NCBI GenBank assembly: GCA_903813345.2
Contig: CAIIXF020000011.1
Location: 18,955,754 to 19,019,753, forward strand
Length of the DNA stretch: 64,000 nt
Direction of reading: 5' to 3'
DNA from: Owenia fusiformis
Lineage: Eukaryota; Annelida; Polychaeta; Sabellida; Oweniidae
The notes beneath the pieces were generated by a model, which had not been told where the DNA came from, did no database searches, and saw nothing but the letters and a program-made list of their open reading frames with translations. Both the position numbers and the translations under genes were made by a program. Below, piece after piece: positions 33,790-45,894 of this stretch (position 1 is the first letter of the stretch; every line of letters begins with the position of its first letter).

Positions 33790-34509
33790 ATGACTATGTG
33801 AGAGGGGAATTGGGGTTACGATACAGCCATTTATAGAAATCACTTGATTTGCTATGTTAAGCGTCCCTCTTGTAAATCACATTACGAGACGGTTGAGGTG
33901 ACTTATATTATGAACATTCTTCCAGAATATCTCACAAGTGCACCTCTTAAAAAGAGCAATTGTTACACGATGCCGTTTTTTTATTTCATAGGAGAGAGTC
34001 CATACAATAAAACGGCTATGCTATATAAATAGTGATAAATAATCATAATATTTATATGAAATAGATCATCTCGACTTAACTTATTTTCAATATATGCATT
34101 TATGAATAAATGATTTTGAGAGCTACAGATAAGGAAGGGCAATCAATTGAAGATAAATAGTCATAAAGACTGGTGTAACATAAGTTGTTCCAGACTAGAT
34201 TGTCGAAGAGTTATAAGAGATGGACCACAGTTTCAGTTGATAAAATGTCTAGATAAATATTTTTTCACCAAATTTTAGTGAGGCCGATGCCCTATGTTTA
34301 GTTGCTCTAATAATTCAGCAGAAAGGGGGGAAGGGGTCACGTGGGGGCTAAGACAAAGACATGGCCATTACCAGTAGCAGCTACACTGTCATCTATATGT
34401 TCATAAAAATTGAACTGTCTAACAAATACCAGTCTTACATTAAGATCCTGAACTCCCCTTCCCTTTCTTTCATTAAGATGTATCATTCGAGTGAAATATA
34501 TTGACATAC
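33790..34509. other. Intron or 3' sequence of the Reeler gene
   Basis: Lies downstream, on the minus strand, of the last Reeler exon found. I could not identify the following exon, which should begin by completing a codon that has two bases in place. Confidence 0.4.
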
Positions 34510-34643
34510 CTGAACTCCACACACCCTGATCCCGCAGGGGGTGCCGTCCATAAGACAGAGACTCCTGACTTCCTGTGATGATATGTCGTCGTGACAACCC
34601 ATTTACAATCGGCTGCAAACTCTGTTAAGCCATCGGGAAACAA
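34510..34643 (-). CDS. Reeler-domain exon, C-terminal part
   Basis: On the minus strand, TATTACAG|TTGTTTCCC opens the exon and GAGTTCAG|GTATGT closes it (134 bp, starting in phase 0). It encodes LFPDGLTEFAADC followed by KWVVTTTYHHRKSGVSVLW and TAPPAGSGCVEF. The order cysteine, V-x-T, basic turn, VLWTAPPAGSGCVEF is that of the end of a Reeler domain as in F-spondin and reelin-type proteins. It joins in frame to the exon at 37539-37642, whose end GTFS continues naturally into LFPDG. Reeler domains are extracellular. Which parent protein this is (F-spondin-like, ferric-reductase-like or Reeler-only) cannot be told. Confidence 0.8.
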
Positions 34644-34649
34644 CTGTAA

Positions 34650-37535
34650 TATATAAGATTCTATAAATGTACATTCATTTATTAAACTTACATGGGATTG
34701 CATGAACTAAATTTAGATTACTTTTAGAGGGTATTTCCGGAATTAATGTACTTTATTCTCTGAATCTTCCATTCATCCTACTTTTATAAGGTCAGTAACA
34801 TAAAACCATTTGTATTTTTTAATTGAGATGTTTACAGTCATGACCCCAATTTGACTCATTAAATGAAATGGCATAAAGAAAGATGGTTACAGTTTGACAG
34901 AAATTAAATATTAAAACTTGTCAGTTGCTTGGAACCTTTCACAACTGACAGTCAATTTTCCACTCATTGAGCATAATCACAATCAACTAAGACACATTCG
35001 AAATGAGTCGACTCTCTATGAATGTAAGTGAAGCAGCTTTTTCATATATTGATGCAAATTCTCTTAACACCTAATTTCACTAAAAAAATTAAATGTCTAA
35101 AACTTCCAAAACGTCAAGATTTTAAAACAAAAATTACTTAAACTCATTATTACTTTGTATTTATAGTTTATTTCACATTATATGTTTTATAATTTTTTTT
35201 AAATGAACTTTTATTCTTTTGAAGCAATTTTTTAACATTACTTGATTTAAATATGAAGTTTTCATTGATGGTCAAATGTATTAAAAGCGAATATGGTCAT
35301 AATATATGATTCTTCTATTTCATTGATCTAATATCGTTGAAGAATCGCAATAAAGGCCTACTAGATCAATAGAAGCATTCATTTTTGATACTTCTAAGTA
35401 TGATTCTGGTCATTTAAATGTAATTACAGAAACCATTGAGTTAATCCCTCATTGGGTTAATCCATCATTGGGTTAATCCCTCATTGCCAATTAGACTGGA
35501 CATTACCAGGGATGATTCAATATAACCTCATAGAGATCAATTTCAATCAGACTCCACATTAACCAGTGATTGTGTATTAGATATAGTCAGTGGCTAACCC
35601 TTGGAAAATATAATTTTGTATCATAAACATTTAAAAATATTGAAGTTTTGCATGTTGTTTTACGAAAAAAAATGAATTTCAATATGTGTCTCTATCGCTC
35701 AACATATAAAATGTTTTTTCAGTCTTTTTTAACCAGATATAAATGGGACTATGAGATATCATATTTGTGTGTCTTTAAGGGAATTAATCACAAGTGAACT
35801 TGAGGTAATTAGCGGATGATGCAACCAAGTGGTCAATAGCTTAATTAATGGAATTTCATCAGACAGAAATCATACACTTCATAATACTGAGTCTCTTCCA
35901 AGTCCTTGTATTCCCAGATGCATACCTCAAGTCCATGAAGTAGATAGGGTCGGGGGGGGGGGGTAGAAGGGGGGGGGGTAGTGGGGTCCAGAGATTTGAT
36001 GCAGAATGATATTTTCCCGCTGACCACACATAACAATAATTATACCAAATTCTTACAGTTTGGCAATATATGTTTACCATCAAGATTATTCAGATAATTC
36101 GGATTATTTCAACTATTTCAAATTAGCGAGATAAGTTAAGGTATAAGTTATGTAAAAATATCCCAAGTGTAAGGGCCTATACTAGTAATTCTGCTCTGAA
36201 TGTAAAATAATACATTTTGCAGCTGAAAAGATCTGAATCACTTATGATGTTTTGGGCATTTATTTTCAAAAAGCTAGATTTCAAAACTTAACATGCTCTG
36301 GACCACCAAAGCAATGTTCTTTTAACTTGAGAGACACTCATGTAATAGCATTAAGCATGACCTTTATCCATATCTGCTAAAGAAGATCTGAACACCCAGT
36401 CTGATAGCATCATCTAATGTATAAATCATTGCACTCCAATAATGTTAAATCAATTAAATTCTAGTTAGATAGTGAAAAGCAACAGATACAAGTGATTAAT
36501 TGGCCTTGGGTCTTACATGACCATGAAGAATTGTGTTTCTGGTTTCATGGTTGGCGAATACAGCATAGTGATGCAGCAAGTCTGGTTAAAAGATAACAGA
36601 TTGTCCAGTGTATTTGTCATTTTCTACAGAATATGCATCATGATAAACCATGGCATCAAATGATATTTTCCTGTTTTAGTCTGTAAGTAAAAGAGACAGA
36701 CTTGGGCAAGGCTATAGTTTGTCTTCAGCCATCAGATATATTTCAAAAATGTAGTATCAAAAACACTGAGAAAACTTGTTCAGTTTCTTTATATGTTTAC
36801 TGTTTAAGTTTCAAGTCAATCAGATCATTACTTCTTGAGTTATTAATAACATGTAAAAATGTTTCATATAACAGACACCTACCTAAGGTATCACCGAGTA
36901 TAAAAATGGTTTGGATAAAAAAAACTTACTGGCTGAGTCTTTTCATAGCTTGGGACAAGGAACAACATTTTTGTTTTCTCGCCTAATGATCAGTGGTATA
37001 TCTAAGGATAGGTGTGAATATTCATTACCAAAATCTTGTAATGAACTTAAAATATTTGAGTAAAAGAATATTGATTTCATTAGAAGAGGCTTGAAATATT
37101 CAGATAGATCTTTAACTAGAATATTGAGATGCTAGTCAGATTTTCAAACATCGTAAAATGTGGATTTCAGATTACCCCGTTAAATAAAATTGAGTAAAAT
37201 TGAGATACACAGGTACGTGGCAAACAATTAAGAATCAGACTTATTCTTTATCCTATCTGTTAGTGTTTATCTAAAATAACAGATTCTACATTTATTTTCA
37301 ACATTTCAAACATAGGACTGAACACTTAGACTTTGAGTGCAGTGAATATACAGTAAAACCTGTCTTAGTAAACCCCTGTCTCTAGTAGATACCCTTAGTA
37401 GTAGTGAACAACTAGTAGTAGTGTTTTTCTTGGCAAAAAATGTTCAATATATACAGGTTTTACTATATCTAAAAGTCAATGCACGAAGCATGTATTATAA
37501 ATGCAAAATAATGATATTTTTGTAAAATCTAAACT
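34650..37535. other. Intron between the two Reeler exons
   Basis: About 2.9 kb. It contains three short ATCCCTCATTGGGTTA units (about 35445-35488), poly-G tracts near 35952-35990 and the pogo-like MITE at 37351-37465. No further exon is seen. Confidence 0.6.
37351..37465. mobile_element. Pogo-like MITE, copy 2 (115 bp)
   Basis: TA-flanked. CAGTAAAACCTGTCTTAG at the left is inverted as ACAGGTTTTACTA at the right. It lies in the intron just downstream of the Reeler exon. Confidence 0.78.
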
Positions 37536-37538
37536 TAC

Positions 37539-37642
37539 CGAGAATGTTCCCATTTGAGTAGATTCATCCTGAGCATATTGAGGCACAGCAACTAGCATGA
37601 AGCCATGCATCTTTTGGTTGGGGAATGACCCATTGATGGACA
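37539..37642 (-). CDS. Reeler-domain exon, middle part
   Basis: On the minus strand, TTTATTTCAG|TGTCC opens the exon and TTCTCG|GTAAGT closes it (104 bp). After completing a split codon it reads SINGSFPNQKMHGFMLVA and VPQYAQDESTQMGTFS. The F..GFML.A...........GTF core is the central signature of Reeler domains. It ends in phase 0 and fits the next exon at 34510-34643. Its first 65 bp or so and the splice acceptor are the founding unit of the array to its right. The exon that should precede it, ending one base into a codon, was not found. Confidence 0.8.
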
Positions 37643-39512
37643 CTGAAATAAAACATAAAACATATTGAGGCACAGCAACTAGCATGAAGCCATGCATCTT
37701 TTGGTTGGGGAATGACCCATTGATGGCCACTGGAATAAAACACAAAACATATTGAGGCACAGCAACTAGCATGAAGCCATGCATCTTTTGGTTGGGGAAT
37801 GACCCATTGATGGACACTGGAATAAAACACAAAACATATTATTGAGGCACAGCAACTAGCATGAAGCCATGCATCTTTTGGTTGGGGAATGACCCATTGA
37901 TGGACACTGGAATAAAACATAAAACATATTATTGAGGCACAGCAACTAGCATGAAGCCATGCATCTTTTGGTCCGGGAATGACCCATCGATGGACACTGA
38001 AATAAAACACAAAACATATTATTGAGGCATAGCAACTAGCATGAAGCCATGCATCTTTTGGTTGGGGAATGACCCATTAATGAACACTGGAATAAAACAC
38101 AAAACATATTAAGGCACAGCAACTAGCATGAAGCCATGCATCTTTTGGTTGGGGAATGACCCATTGATGGACACTGGAATAAAACACAAAACATATTGAG
38201 GCACAGCAACTAGCATGAAGCCATGCATCTTTTGGTTGGGGAATGACCCATTGATGGACACTGGAATAAAACACAAAACATATTGAGGCACAGCAACTAG
38301 CATGAAGCCATGCATCTTTTGGTTGGGGAATGACCCATTGATGGACACTGGAATAAAACACAAAACATATTGAGGCACAGCAACTAGCATGAAGCCATGC
38401 ATCTTTTGGTTGGGGAATGACCCATTGATGGACACTGGAATAAAACACAAAACATATTATTGAGGCACAGCAACTAGCATGAAGCCATGCATCTTTTGGT
38501 TGGGGAATGACCCATTGATGGACACTGGAATAAAACACAAAACATATTGAGGCACAGCAACTAGCATGAAGCCATGCATCTTTTGGTTGGGGAATGACCC
38601 ATTGATGGACACTGGAATAAAACACAAAACATATTATTGAGGCACAGCAACTAGCATGAAGCCATGCATCTTTTGGTTGGGGAATGGTCCATTGATGGAC
38701 ACTGGAATAAAACACAAAACATATTGAGGCACAGCAACTAGCATGAAGCCATGCATCTTTTGGTTGGGGAATGACCCATTGATGGACACTGGAATAAAAC
38801 ACAAAACATATTATTGAGGCACAGCAACTAGCATGAAGCCATGCATCTTTTGGTTGGGGAATGACCCATTGATGGACACTGGAGTAAAACATAAAACATA
38901 TTATTGAGGCACAGCAACTAGCATGAAGCCATGCATCTTTTGGTCCGGGAATGACCCATCGATGGACACTGAAATAAAACACAAAACATATTATTGAGGC
39001 ATAGCAACTAGCATGAAGCCATGCATCTTTTGGTTGGGGAATGACCCATTAATGAACACTGGAATAAAACACAAAACATATTAAGGCACAGCAACTAGCA
39101 TGAAGCCATGCATCTTTTGGTTGGGGAATGGTCCATTGATAGACACTGGAATAAAACACAAAACATATTATTGAGGCACAGCAACTAGCACGAAGCCATG
39201 CATCTTTTGGTTGGGGAATGACCCATTGATGGACACTGGAATAAAACATAATACATATTAAGGCACAGCAACTAGCATGAAGCCATGCATCTTTTGGTTG
39301 GGGAATGACCCATTGATGGACACTGGAATAAAACATAATACATATTAAGGCACAGCAACTAGCATGAAGCCATGCATCTTTTGGTTGGGGAATGACCCAT
39401 TGATGGACACTGGAATAAAACACAAAACATATTATTAAGGCACAGCAACTAGCACGAAGCCATGCATCTTTTGGTTGGGGAATGACCCATTGATGGACAC
39501 TGGAATAAAACA
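37565..39512 (-). repeat. 22-copy array of half-exon plus splice acceptor (87/90 bp)
   Basis: Each unit holds, on the minus strand, a T-rich tract ending TTCCAG or TTTCAG, then the first part of the Reeler exon up to GTGCCTCAATA, then the next T-rich tract. Units are 87 bp, or 90 bp where an extra ATT is present. Both lengths are multiples of three. All 22 units keep the AG. Read in the Reeler frame, 87-bp junctions stay open while 90-bp junctions give CAA TAA, a stop. A two-unit variant block (GTCCGGGAATGACCCATCG, then ATTAATGAACACTGG) occurs at about 37970-38090 and again at about 38943-39062, about 972 bp apart. This shows that an 11-unit segment was duplicated. Confidence 0.9.
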
Positions 39513-40085
39513 CAAAACAAATGTTGTTATAATGTGCATAATGTCAAACTTTCATTTTTTGAATATTAAAACTGTTTCATTTCAAGCTCATCAAAATTCT
39601 ATGGGACTCTCAAATGACAAAACAAATTCACACAAAAATGATACACAACATAAATGGAACAGCTATCCCGAACAGAGTGTGATATAGAATACAATAGTAT
39701 GTGCCTAATACAGTTCATTATAACATATCATACCTATACATAGCATAATAGCTACAGGATAATATAGAATTAGAAGCACCAGTTGCCTGACTCCTAAACA
39801 ATGGATCATGAAAGATTTATTGCAGACATATTTATTAGTAAATCTATAATAGCACTGCTGATTGCAGGAGTGCGAGTCAATAATATTAAAGGTAAAAAGT
39901 AAAAGGAATCTTTTTCCTGTAAAATAATGCTTTATTCGATATTGTTATTGAATTTGAGTATCTTAGTTTTTTATTTACAATGTGTTTTTCTTTAAATGAA
40001 ACAGAAAAAGGAAGAATGTGTGCAAAAATATCAAAGGTGAACAACAATGGGAGAGATTTAATGAGATTAAAGGGAGTAGGTTACC
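39513..40085. other. Unannotated sequence, upstream intron of the Reeler gene
   Basis: No exon recognised. Confidence 0.45.
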
Positions 40086-40190
40086 GGGCCCGTAGCCAGG
40101 ATTTGCCAAGGGGGGTTCACTTTTTGAAAAGTTCCAGGGAGGTCACTTGTGATAATTTTGGTCTAAAAATGGCCAAAATCACTTAACAAG
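40086..40190 (+). repeat. GCCCGTAGCCAGG repeat family, copy
   Basis: GGGCCCGTAGCCAGGATTTG through AAAATCACTTAACAAGG. It is the best-preserved left end of the family and directly abuts the pearl-like element on its right. Confidence 0.7.
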
Positions 40191-40193
40191 GCA

Positions 40194-41125
40194 CAGACGT
40201 GAACAATATCGTACCTAAAACACAGCAGTGTGACAGTGAAGAATTTGGGATGGAAAATCCAAAATGGCCACCTTAAAATTTACCCAGAATGCCCAAAAAC
40301 TAATCAGTTCTTAACTTTGATACGTAGAAACATCCCTAAAAATTTCAGATGAATCCATCAAATGGTTTGGCTGGAAACCTGTAGACAAGTCTTGAAAGTG
40401 AAGATTTTAGGACGGAAAATCCAAAATGGCCACCTTAAAATTAACCCAGAATGCCCAAAAACTAATCAGTTGTTAACTTTGATATGTAGAAACATCCCTG
40501 TAAATTTCAAATGAATCCGTCAAATGGTTTGGCTGGAAACCTGTAGACAAGTCTTGAAAGTGAAGATTTTAGGCGAGAAAATCCAAAATGGCCACCTTAA
40601 ATTTTACCCAGAATGCCAAAAAACTAATCAGTTCTTGACGTTGATATGTAGAAACATCCCTGAAAATTTCAGATGAATCCGTCAAATGGTTTGGCTGGAA
40701 ACCTGTAGACAAGTCTTGAAAGTGAAGATTTTAGAACGGTAAATCCAAAATGGCCACCTTAAAATTTACCCAGAATGCCCAGAAACTAATCAGTTCTTAA
40801 CTTTGATACGTAGAAATTTCAGATGAATCCGTCAAATGGTTTGGCTTGAAACCTCTAGACAAGTCTTGAAAGTGAAGATTTTAGGACGGAAAATCCAAAA
40901 TGGCCACCTTAAAATTTACCCAGAATGCCCAAAAACTAATCAGTTCTTAACTTTGATACGTAGAAACATTCCTGAAAATTTCAGATGAATCTGTCAAATG
41001 GTTTGGCTGGAAACCTGTAGACAAGCTGAAAAGTGAGACGTCGCCCGCCCGCCGCCCGCCCGCCCGCCGCCCGCCCGTCAAGCTGACGACAATATCGTAC
41101 CTTTTATGGTACGATAAAAATGCTC
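40194..41125 (+). mobile_element. Pearl-like tandem-core element, copy C
   Basis: Five units of about 150-163 bp, marked by GAATCCRTCAAATGGTTTGG at about 40351, 40513, 40676, 40827 and 40987, each contain AATCCAAAATGGCCACCTTA. A (GCCC)n tract (about 41040-41085) follows. The end is the hairpin ATCGTACC..GGTACGAT plus AAAA. The start also carries AATATCGTACC. A hairpin near the end fits Helitron/Helentron-type elements. Confidence 0.65.
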
Positions 41126-42640
41126 AGAATGGTGAAAAACTGTATGATTTTGAAAGACTTTTTGGCCATGGGGGGTATTATAAATCCATTTGAGATTTGA
41201 TATATTTTTCATATTTTATAAGGTTAAATAATCTCATACACAAGGTTGTGAATCAACTGTTGGTACAAAGGGTCCGGAAAATAAAGGAATCTATAAATAA
41301 ATAAAAATAGGCCAAAACTTAACACAGGTAAAATTGGTAAAACTTAACATTTTTGCAAACCAGAAATATGTAGAATATTGTACAATCTGTTGCAGAATAT
41401 TCCATTATATTGAAAATATAAAGTCAGAACAGCTCATAGATCAAAGTAGCTTGTGTCAAGACAACTTAATAAAAGATAACAATACTCCTGATCATGTTCT
41501 CATTAAAAATTAATAAATCTTCTTTGCATTATCGTGTCAGTTTTTATTCGTACACAATAGCATTCCAATGTATTACATTCTTTTATAGCCTTTAGCTTCA
41601 TCATATGGTTTATGGCTGGTTTATGTGCTGTTACCCTGGGTACAGAGTTTAGCAATAAAATAACCTCTGAATTAGATTAGACAATTTTATAGTTCTCTCA
41701 ACAAATCAGCTAGCAGAAAATAAAAAACCATGTATGTTGCAGTAATGTGACACTGATAATGTTTAAATACTGGTCAATTCCAATGACATCAGTGCAAGTG
41801 GGGATAATATTGGCAATATGTAGAAAATCGTCCTTCTGCTGATGACAAGCTCTGATATATGATATATTCAGAGATTTCTCTTAAACTTTAAGAGTATAAA
41901 TGAAACTTTTAAGAAGCGTGGCTTAAACGAATGCAAAGGGTAATGCACTGTTTAACAGAAACTGAAAATAGGAAAATAAGAGTACAGTCTAGTGTTTAGC
42001 CTCAGGAGAATATTACCAATTAGGTAATTGCTGTCTGTCAATAGATTGAGGGGTTGCCTCAAGTTGATGGATTTCTTGGAGCTATGTTTGAAAGAAGATA
42101 AAAAATAATTATCAAATTCTTTGACTGAGCAGATGCCGAAATGATTTTTTAAGGCGGCCAAGTAGAATAGGAAGTATATGTGCATCCTGATATCATGGGT
42201 AGGCCTGAAAAGTTCACTAGTTTTATAAATTTTTACTCATTTATCAGTTTGATATTCAATGAAAAGTTCATACCTTGCCCAAGAGCCTACCTCTCTGTGT
42301 CCATCCATAAGTAAATATCATGTGCGAAAAAGCCCAAAAAGTCTGGCTATAGACATGATTTCCTGGTCTAATACCTTCTTTGGTGAACCTATTTTCAAAA
42401 TATGCATGAAGATCCATTCAAAGTCGAGGTTTGACCCTTTAAAAAGCCAAATTTAGACTGGGGATTGAAAAATTTCTAAGGAATTTTATTTTTTTGTCAG
42501 GAAATCAGGACACTATATTTTCCTCTTATATGTAGCACATTTCCTTCCATTCATATCACATTCAAATTTCCATGAAAAGACCATGGGACCTATATCTGAG
42601 ATCATGTTAGTTAAATAAAATAAAACTGTGAAATATTATG
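41126..42640. other. Unannotated sequence
   Basis: Only one shared tract is noted: TTTTAAGAAGCGTGGCTTAAACGAATGCAAAGGGTA at about 41908-41942 matches the end of the insert at 60743-61112. Confidence 0.5.
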
Positions 42641-42642
42641 TA

Positions 42643-42709
42643 TAGGGTGGGCCAATAATGTTACCCATTCTGATTGTAAAGTTAAGGTTACATTTTTTGG
42701 CCCACCCTG
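42643..42709. mobile_element. Mariner-type micro-MITE (67 bp)
   Basis: TA-flanked. TAGGGTGGGCCAATAATG at the left pairs with TTTTTTGGCCCACCCTG at the right. Confidence 0.78.
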
Positions 42710-42711
42710 TA

Positions 42712-43215
42712 TAATAGTCATTCTGATATTGAGAGCATTTCTGCCTTGCAAAGAATAATAGGAGGCAATGATCATCTGAAGATAGTCTGCTTAGTTGATG
42801 AGGGGAGAGGGTATATAGCACCCATTGCTGCAACCAATGCATTCAAAGAACAATCCATTATTAAAAAAAACATATCTTATTTTTTGTAAGTCGAATTGAA
42901 ACACAGACCGATGTGATCTACCAGAATGAATACTGACTCCTAGAAAGACATTTGTACCCTTTGTTCAATGCCCTCTGGCCAGCATATAGTGTCATGACAT
43001 ATGTTTATGCCCTGTCCTCTGTTTGGCTTGTAGTGTCATGACATAGATATGTCCTTCCCTTGTAAGTAGCATCTTCCAAGTACATCAATGCTCCTCTATG
43101 GTCCTCATGTAATTACAGTGACAGGTAGTTCAGTACATTACCTAGCTTGGTCTGAACATCTGTCTTGGCTATATTGCTCACTTGTAGAGTGTTTTCTTAT
43201 ATGAAAGTATTGTTG
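42712..43215. other. Unannotated sequence
   Basis: GTGTCATGACATA occurs twice (about 42989 and 43032). Otherwise nothing is recognised. Confidence 0.45.
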
Positions 43216-43372
43216 ACTCAAGATATTGAACAAGGCATTTAAACATGCAAAATGTCACAACCTGCCATTTGCTACAAATTGCAACCGCTGAATGCCAACT
43301 GCTGGATGCTATCACAAAAAGTTGAAGATCATAACAATGTGTCACCACTTCTGGTGGTGGCACTAAATCGTG
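43216..43372 (+). repeat. CAAGGCATTAACATGCAAAA family, copy 2
   Basis: Same word order as the copy at 25738, ending GTGTCACCACTTCTGGTGGTGGCA. Confidence 0.72.
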
Positions 43373-44359
43373 TATATGAAGTCTTGTAAGCTTTCCCCCA
43401 ATCATTTTATTCACTACCCAGAAGGCACAACCAAATCTCCTTACTATACAAGGGCTTAATGCAAGACTTTAATATATGATTTTTAGTACTACATTCTCAT
43501 AATGGAGTTTTTATGTATACGTGTATTGGCAATTAGGTATTCCCTCATTTCATATTTCCTGACCCGCAGTCAGGTATGGATGCATCATATGGAAGGAGAA
43601 TATATTTTGAAGGAGCAGTTTTCTGCCTGGGTATTAAAATAAAGATACATAAGCCTATTTACATGATTTAGGGGTTCATACAACCTATTCGCCTTGCTAA
43701 TGGAACTACATAGAGAAACAGAGAGTTGATACAAGAATACTCCACTCAAAAAAAAGATCCTTATGGAAAGGGCTGGTTTGAAAATCTAATTGACTAGTGT
43801 GCCAAACAATTGCATCCTAAATCTGAAGTTCCCTCTTCAATCAGGTTTGGAGGACTAGAAGTCATCACTTGAATGGTGGGTTAATAAAGTTACACTCTTA
43901 ATAAAGTTACACTGTCTTGTATTGAATTTTATAATTATCATTCTGTTCACACTTCATTTGGCCTTATTGATGATTTTCACCATTTGTTGAGAATCGAAAT
44001 ATCCAATATCAAAATGACAATTTAAAATAAACCCCTCAAATGACAATCATGAATTTCTCTGATTTACAAATACTGTTCACTGATTGGCTACAGCGAGTCA
44101 CATGGCATGCTTGGTGAGAACCTACTGTGTTGAGGTGAATGTGATAAATGGTGACTAGACAAGGAGGGCCCAGGATGATCCCAGGATGTTAACATGGCAA
44201 TTAATCAGCTACAAATGGTACATAAAAGGATTAATCCATGATTAAGGAAGCATCAGTAGAGCATAGAGGAACCACTGAGCTCAAAACTGTCCCATGACAT
44301 TCATGTCTCATTGTGGCAAATATTCCTGATGCAAATATGTCTCTTATCCCAAGGCCATC
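43373..44359. other. Unannotated sequence
   Basis: No recognised exon or element ends. Confidence 0.5.
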
Positions 44360-44941
44360 CAACTGTCCCGCAATTTGCGTATTTGTCACACATTTGCTGG
44401 AAAATTTAAAGTCACGCCAGTTTTTTTGCATGGCAGAATATGTCACGTGTAAATATGCAAATACGCATTTTACCTAATTATTGTCAAGCAAAAATATTTC
44501 TGAAGAAAAACTTGATCAAAAAAAAAAGTGATCAACAGTACAGCAAAAAAAATGAATGCCGCATTTCGTTCAGACTTTTCACACGGATACTGTTTACAGG
44601 CCTGTCAACTTGGGAACACCTAACATGAGTGACTTGGAAATGTTGAACACCTCCCCTCAAAATGTGGACACCTTGGTCCAAATCTGAACACCTTGATCCA
44701 AATTTTGAACACCTTGGTTTCATTACATCTTGCCAAATTTTGAACACCTCAAATTTTTCGCTTTCGTATTTTTGCTGTGTAGACAATCTTTTTTAGAAAT
44801 TTTTCTACAGAAATATTTTTGCTTGACAATTACCAGGTAAAATGCGTATTTGCGTGCCATTTTCTGTCATGCAAAAATAACTGGCGTGACTTCAAATTCT
44901 TCAGCAAATGCGTGACAAATACGCAAATTGCGGGACAGTTG
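44360..44941. mobile_element. Foldback element with nested inner element (582 bp)
   Basis: CAACTGTCCCGCAATTTGCG..GTATTTGTCAC at the left is inverted at the right, and pairing continues through AATATTTTTGCTTGAC. Near the centre, ACAGGCCTGTCAACTTGGGAACACC starts a GAACACCTTG-repeat stretch. GTTGACAGGCCTGT recurs just outside the right end (44938-44951) and again at about 44983, so two related elements appear nested or recombined. Confidence 0.7.
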
Positions 44942-45140
44942 ACAGGCCTGTGTTTATGTTATGCATTTTCCTCGAAATATAAGTTGACAGGCCTGTACCC
45001 CTGACCTATAGACTTTACTTGCCAAATGCTGAAGTGTGGTTGGCATATAAGTTGTTGAATGTTATAATGGCATTGTACAAGCATTTCATGAACTGAAATG
45101 ATATGTTTTTATTTAAATGGAAAAAACAAGATATCGAGTT

Positions 45141-45368
45141 TCAAGTTATTACAAACATTTCCAGAGTAACAATTAAATGATACTCTTTCAATGCTGTGAT
45201 ACAAGTCGAAATTTTGGCTGGGATTTTCAAAACAGGTGAATATTTCTGATACTCATCACATCTTTCTGTTTCACTGGCAACATGCTCTGAAATTATGACA
45301 CTTGTGAGCTCATTTGATAAGAGTTGTTCCGCATGGTTTACCATGATGGTTTCAAGATTATTACACAT
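45141..45368 (-). other. Possible coding fragment, unrecognised
   Basis: The minus strand is open for 75 codons with a protein-like composition (NHAEQLLSNELTSVIISEHV and SETERCDEYQKYSPVLKI). No domain is recognised. It borders a pogo-like MITE at 45378. It could be an exon, a decayed gene fragment or chance. Confidence 0.25.
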
Positions 45369-45377
45369 TATTGTATG

Positions 45378-45560
45378 TAGTGAAACCTGTCTTATCCGAA
45401 TACCACTGGAACAAGTTATACTATTTGGATCGGCTACAGGTGTTCACATTTTGAGGCTTTTTAACATGGTAATCTATGAAAGATTAAAAACAGGACCAAA
45501 AAGTGTTCACATTGAGAGGTATTCAGTAAAGTAAAGAGGAGTTCAGATATACAGGTCAAG
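45378..45560. mobile_element. Decayed pogo-like MITE, copy 3
   Basis: TAGTGAAACCTGTCTTATCCG at the left and TATACAGGTC at the right. GTGTTCACATTGAGAGGTATTCA inside resembles the other copies. Confidence 0.5.
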
Positions 45561-45670
45561 AATTGTTCTTGACAGATTTTTTTGACCAAAAATGACCCAA
45601 ATAGGGTTTCTGATTGGTGCAAGACTATTTCAAAACCTATTTTCTTTAACATCTCACTGTTATCCTATAG

Positions 45671-45826
45671 ACAGAAGCAAATTTAAAATGCTCTTAAACT
45701 TAAGGAAAAAAAACAAGCCAGTGAAAAATGCTGACTTTTCTAGCTTCACCTTGGAAAATGTTGATACAGACATAGAGGTGATGACAGTGAAATCTGACCA
45801 AATTAACACAATGAGGCTTCCAATGG
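45671..45826 (+). other. Possible exon, unrecognised
   Basis: TTATCCTATAG|AC could be a splice acceptor. The frame then reads RSKFKMLLNLRKKNKPVKN followed by ADFSSFTLENVDTDIEVMTV, and GG|GTATAT could be a donor. The composition is protein-like, no domain is recognised and support is thin. Confidence 0.25.
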
Positions 45827-45894
45827 GTATATCTGTAATTCAAATCATACAGGGTTAAACCATTGGCATGGTTCAAGTCTTATCCTAGCTGAGC

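Noticed and set aside
38077-38982. 301-codon minus-strand frame through the 22-copy array (FYSSVHQWVIPQPKDAWLHA repeats)
   Set aside because: It is in a different frame from the Reeler exon and reads across intron-like T-rich tracts and AGs. It stays open only because units are multiples of three.
40041-41110. Gene-like ATGGCCACC (Kozak-like) words
   Set aside because: They recur in every unit of the tandem-core element and lead into no open frame.
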